64,000 bases of DNA, from contig JADNRV010000188.1 of NCBI GenBank assembly GCA_015499995.1, positions 30,916 through 94,915 on the forward strand, read 5' to 3'. The notes beneath the pieces are model-generated. The model searched no databases. It was not told the origin of the DNA and saw only the letters and a list, made by a program, of their open reading frames with translations. The position numbers and the translations under genes are program-made. Shown here piece by piece: positions 60,076-64,000 of this stretch. Each line of letters starts with the position of its first letter. The first letter of the stretch is position 1. This DNA is from Flammula alnicola. Lineage: Eukaryota > Basidiomycota > Agaricomycetes > Agaricales > Strophariaceae.

Positions 60076-62586
60076 ATGCCTTTCGACAACCTGGAATCAC
60101 TCCGCGATGCCCTCAACGCCGCCGATGCTGCCATTCGGCAGTCCATTGAGGATGACAACATCCAGCAAGTGATGCACGGACTCGAGGATGACATAGTGAG
60201 TGTGCTAGTACATGGAATATGCATGCTAACAAACAAAAAAAAAGAGTACCATTTTCAAAACACTGAAGGCGGGCCAGTTCAAGGCCGAGTTCGACCTCCC
60301 ACGGTTCTTTTACCAATTTGTGGGTCAGTACATGACGGCCAGAGATGTGCAAGGGGTGGATGAAAAATTCCGGGCAAAGCAACTGGCGGCACTCGCAGCG
60401 TATGACCAGGCGGCGACAGAGACGGCGGCATCGGGGGCGGCATCGGGGTCTGCCACGGCCAAGAAAGTGCCGATTGCAGCATCGGCTGTTCGATCGGCTC
60501 GGAAGAACGACGTGCCGATCGCACCATCGGCCGTTCGATCGGCCTCCAGGAACGAAGTGCCGATTGCACCATCGGCCGCTCGATCGGCTGCGAGGAACGC
60601 GGTGCCGTCTGGAAGTCGGGTGCGAGTGCCAATGGAGGAGATGGCAAAGATGACTGTTAGCCGTCACCAACAGCCCGCCATGGCTCCTCGACCCACACGG
60701 CATCTTGGCTCTTTGGAGGACATGGATGTCGATGACGATCGATCGGCACCGGCACCCGTACCTGCACCGGCACCCAAGCCAGGACCCACTCGGCAGACGT
60801 GGGTGATCAAGGCTCAACTGCCATCGCGGGTCATGCGGCCGGAAGTGCCCAAGCACAAACGGGAGGAGAGTGAGGATGAGTATCAGGAGGATGAGGGGGA
60901 GCCGGAGGATGAGGAGGATGAGGAGGAGGCAGGAGGTTCGAATGAGGGAGTCACGAAGGACGTGGTGAGTGGAGGGAAGAAGAGAGCGAAGCCAGCCAGC
61001 ACTGGCACCTACCACCTCCCACGCTGCGACCGCTGCACGTGTCTGGACAAGGTATGCAAGAAGCAGGTGCGAGGTATCACCTCGTGCCGGAACTGCGGGT
61101 GGGACAAGGTAAAGTGTGCGTGGGGTGGAGAGGTGAAGAAGCCGGCACCTACGTCGAAGTCGGCAGGGCCATCAAAGTCGGCAGTGACCTCCACGTCGGC
61201 AGGGCCGTTGAAGAAGAAACCGCGCACGACGAAGCGGGCAAAAGAACCGAAGAGCAAGGAGGTAGTCACCGACACCGACGAAGAGGGCGGCCGACCAGGT
61301 GCAGTCAGTGCACCCACGCAATCGGCAGCACCGGCGGCACCAGCAGCCAAGGCGACGATCGGCAGTCGGCTGAAACCAACTGCCCCACACAAGGATAAGG
61401 GTAAAAACAAAGGTGAGTCTTTTTCTATCAATAGTGGATATTAACAAACCTCTACATGATAGCAACGGAGGCCGACTATGCAGGTTGGAAGGCCGATGCC
61501 ACACGCGAGGCTCGAGAGCCGATGCCGATGCCAACGTGCGCCATGGAGGAAAGGATGCAGGAAATCGAGGTGAGGTTGGCGAGGATGGAGAAGGCGCTCG
61601 GAAGGATGAAGAACCAGGCTTCCAAGACAACCATGCAATACGAGGAGACCAATGCCCGGCAGCGGAAGATGCAGTCGGGATTGGTGTACCTCGACGACAA
61701 GGTCGAGACAGTGGAGGACATGTGGCAAGAGCTGCAAGATGAGCTCGAGCAGAAGCGCCTGAGCCTGGAGGATCGGGTGATTGGCTTGGAGGACTACTTC
61801 GGCATGCCGAGGGGAATCCAGCAGAGTGTCGTCCTGTACGCAGGACAACGACTGGATCGCGTGTACGATGTGAGGCCAGGTGGCCTCCAGGCATTTGTGG
61901 CAGCCGTTGACGCTGAGGAGGAAGAGGTCGAGGCAGAAGCAGAGGAGTTGGCAGCGCGCGAGTTGGCAGAGCGCGAGTCGGCAGCGGGTCAGTCAGCAGT
62001 AGGTCAGTCGGCAGAGGGCGAGTCAGCAGTATGTCAGTCGGCAGCGCCCAAGTCGGCATCCCACGAGTCGGCATGGAGTGGGGCGGCATCGGCATCGGCC
62101 CTCTCCCACGGAATGAGGCTGCTCGCAACATCACCGGTGAAACCTACTGCACGACCATCCACGCGCCCGGCCCCACCACAGGTGAAGGTTATTCCACCGA
62201 CACCGCAGTCATCGCAGACGGAAGTTGGTCGACCGGCTGGTCCCTCTTCACCCTTGCCACCCCCACCTCCTGGTGCTGCCCCATCTCCACCGCCTCCACC
62301 TCCTGGTCCTTCCCCCTCGCCACCACCACCTCCAGGGCCTGCACCAATACAACCACCCTCAGCCGGTCCGCCGTCTCCCGCTGCTGCCGCACCATCGGCC
62401 CCATCACCCCCAGCAAATATGCACCTCGCGGTCACCGACACTCGTGTGTCACGATCGCCATCTCCTCGTGCTGGTCGGCAGCGTGTCCCGTCTCTAGGTC
62501 CACCCCGCCGGTCACCTCGACTCTTGCCTGCACCGCGATCGGCACCTCCTGCCGATTCGGGCTTGGACATGGTCACGGATGAATAG
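60076..62586 (+). CDS. Protein with central Zn(II)2Cys6-type cluster and coiled coil, 795 aa
   Basis: Exons 60076-60195, 60269-61412, 61463-62586 total 2,388 nt. The N-terminus (MPFDNLESLRDALNAADAAI ... FKAEFDLPRFFYQFV) is helical. Residues about 100-145 hold three repeats of VPIAPSAVRSA. An acidic/basic stretch follows, then at about 293-325 the cluster C-x2-C-x6-C-x9-C-x2-C-x6-C (RCDRCTCLDKVC ... SCRNCGWDKVKC), exactly the spacing of fungal Zn2Cys6 DNA-binding domains. After a Ser/Ala/Lys-rich linker comes a long coiled coil (about 445-545, EERMQEIEVRLARMEKAL, YLDDKVETVEDMWQELQDEL), then SA-repeats encoded by tcggca, polyproline and an Arg/Pro/Ser tail. A DNA-binding role is inference; such proteins are widespread and uncharacterised in agaricomycetes. 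Confidence 0.72.
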
Positions 62587-62744
62587 CGTGTTTTTTTGGA
62601 CTTAATTTGTTAAAAATAATGTTTGGCTGTATATAGATCCTAGTTTATCTGTATATACAAAAATTGATATGGACATTTTGGCAAACTCGGGTGCACTCCT
62701 TAAGTAGAATCAGCATCGGCATCGGCATACGCAAGTGGGACTAA

Positions 62745-64000
62745 CTATTCTCGTGTTCGGCGGACTCGTTCTCTTTTTCCTGTGACCGCGTATTTACTCG
62801 CTTCAATGCGAGCAAGCTCATCAGCAGTATTGACCGGTTTTCTCAGTGTAGCTTTCATTTGTGATTGTTGGGGACCCGGAGTGGTCACTGACACAGCCGA
62901 CTGAGCAGCAGTGTTTTGGGCCGCAATTGCCAATGCCAATGCTGTGCGCAGCATGGGATCAATTAGTTCATCTGGGATTTCATTGCGAGCTATATGCATA
63001 TGATTTGGATTATGGTCTTCCAGTGGCCGATTCATCGGCATTTGTGGTACATTGGCGCTCACTATCGGCACCTGCAACATTTCGCATTCGGCATGCTGAG
63101 TCAATTATACTATGAATTACATACACAGTAAGGTGACTGACATCGTGTTCCAATACACCCGCATTATTGGAGTTGACCATATTTGATTTCTTTTTCGGTT
63201 TCGGCTTCGGTCGTGGACGGGGTACCGTGTCCGCATCGGCAGTAGCTGCTTCCTCGGCACCCTGTGAGGCAGTGTTATCAGCTGCTGGGTCCATGTCTGT
63301 TGTGATTTTGCTCTTCATCCTCGGCTTCGGCTTCGGTCGCGGTCGAATTTGTGGTAAGTCAGCATCAGTGCGGTGTAAGTCGGCATCGGCAGTGGCTGGC
63401 TCATCGGCTCGCTGCTCATCGGCACCCTGTGATATGCCTTTCTTTTTCTTCTTCGGCTTTCGCTTTGGTCGCTGGGGTTCACTGTCAGCATTGGCTGCAG
63501 GGTCCTCATTCTGTGGGGCACTGGAGTCGATGGGATCATCCGCTGGTGCAGCCTTCTTTGCTTTCCTCTTGCGCTTTGCGCGTGGAGGGGTGGGTTCGGC
63601 ATCGGCATCGGCATCGACCCTACGTACTACCTGATTCCCTTTCCGTCCACTATTAACACTGTGAAAAGCAAAGACTTCGCTGATATTATAAGTCAGCTCT
63701 CTGGATGCGATGTGTTCAAAAAATGCTATGATTTCTTTGCGCTTCATGTTGCGCGGCTCGAGTATCTTGCAGTTGTTCGGCAAGTACTCTGGCTTAATAT
63801 ACGTGTATAGATCGCTGGCCAGCGATTTGTACGGCACATGCCGACTTCGGCCGTTGGTTGCGATATCTAATGCAGCAATCGGCAATCGGCACCCGGCACA
63901 TCGGAAATGAACACGCACGATAGTATTGTGACAGATAATTTCTGAACAACTCCTCCAGTTGTGTTTTAGAGTATGAGTCACCTTTGAATGGTGCTGGCAG
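62745..64000 (-). CDS. Hypothetical basic/acidic low-complexity protein, N-terminus beyond the window
   Basis: Last exon 63095-62745, intron with donor GTCAGT and acceptor ACTCAG (63141-63096), and a long exon from 63142 rightward past the edge. The visible N-terminal part has CAGCRLPIAALDIATNGRSR and a conserved-looking block (SLASDLYTYIKPEYLPNN, MKRKEIIAFFEHIASREL). Then alternating acidic and very basic tracts: DADADAEP, RAKRKRKAKKA, QRPKRKPKKKKKG, RPRPKPKPRMKSK, PRPRPKPKPKKKSN, with AD-rich pieces encoded by the hexamer. The C-terminus is helical (PDELIDPMLRTALALAIAAQ) and ends basic. Probably nuclear from the basic tracts; no family recognised. Confidence 0.6.

Larger units (their letters stand above)
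58740..63900. repeat. Region saturated with the hexamer TCGGCA/TGCCGA
   Basis: By manual count about 50 copies in about 5.2 kb on the two strands together; about 2.5 would be expected at equal base use. Copies lie in spacer (58745-59000), an intron (59540-59600), exons of all three genes, and spacer at 62712. Some form runs such as cggcatcggcatcgg (59108, 62710, 63597). Confidence 0.8.

Noticed and set aside
60113..61015. Minus-strand 300-codon frame, Leu/Arg/His-rich
   Set aside because: Antisense of the Zn2Cys6-type gene, low complexity created by the hexamer.
62034..62576. Minus-strand Gly-rich frame
   Set aside because: Antisense of the polyproline-coding segment.
58740..63900. CRISPR-like array from the repeated hexamer
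   Set aside because: Irregular spacing, both orientations, many copies in coding sequence, eukaryotic context.

Overview
The window is fungal, most likely from an agaricomycete basidiomycete. Nearly every gene is split by short introns (mostly 48-60 nt, GT-AG, some with a visible CTAAG-type branch site). The recognisable proteins are mushroom-type: Delta-12 and Delta-9 desaturases with histidine boxes, an A-T-R reductase, a CPL1-like cysteine-rich secreted protein, Mediator subunit 8. The mobile elements (DIRS-like, Mutator-like, LINE) are of kinds common in that class. Gene models below were built by eye from splice sites; where I give exon coordinates the summed exon length is a multiple of three.

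Left end (1-9.1 kb): a DIRS-like retroelement on the minus strand runs off the left edge. Its gag gene is split by a complete 5,544-bp Mutator-like element (2675-8218) with inverted ends and a 10-bp target duplication. That element holds two divergent intact genes: an 8-exon 1,006-aa transposase and a 276-aa zinc-finger-type protein.

Central housekeeping and metabolic block (10-46.8 kb): Delta3,Delta2-enoyl-CoA isomerase, an NRPS-like adenylation-thiolation-reductase enzyme, Delta-12 desaturase, mitochondrial aconitase, a damaged coiled-coil gene, a small unknown, a secreted lactonohydrolase, Delta-9 desaturase with a cytochrome b5 tail, an MFS monocarboxylate-type transporter, a secreted beta-rich protein, a 1,260-aa secreted protein with four repeats separated by dibasic sites, and MED8. 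Three genes (aconitase, the A-T-R enzyme, the coiled-coil gene) show single-base losses, all in short G/C runs. Assembly error is the first explanation to test.

Repeat block (47.8-58.7 kb): a 5'-truncated LINE with a 44-nt poly(A) tail and an 8-bp target duplication, itself split by a 1.4-kb solo-LTR-like insert; then an intact single-pass membrane protein gene; then two long-armed foldback (MITE-like) elements and a palindromic stretch.

Right end (58.7-64 kb): about 5 kb carrying roughly 50 copies of the hexamer TCGGCA/TGCCGA on both strands, in exons, introns and spacers. It holds three genes of unknown function. The central one has exact Zn(II)2Cys6 spacing followed by a coiled coil. Since such proteins usually contact CGG triplets, the hexamer-dense locus and the protein may belong together; this is inference.
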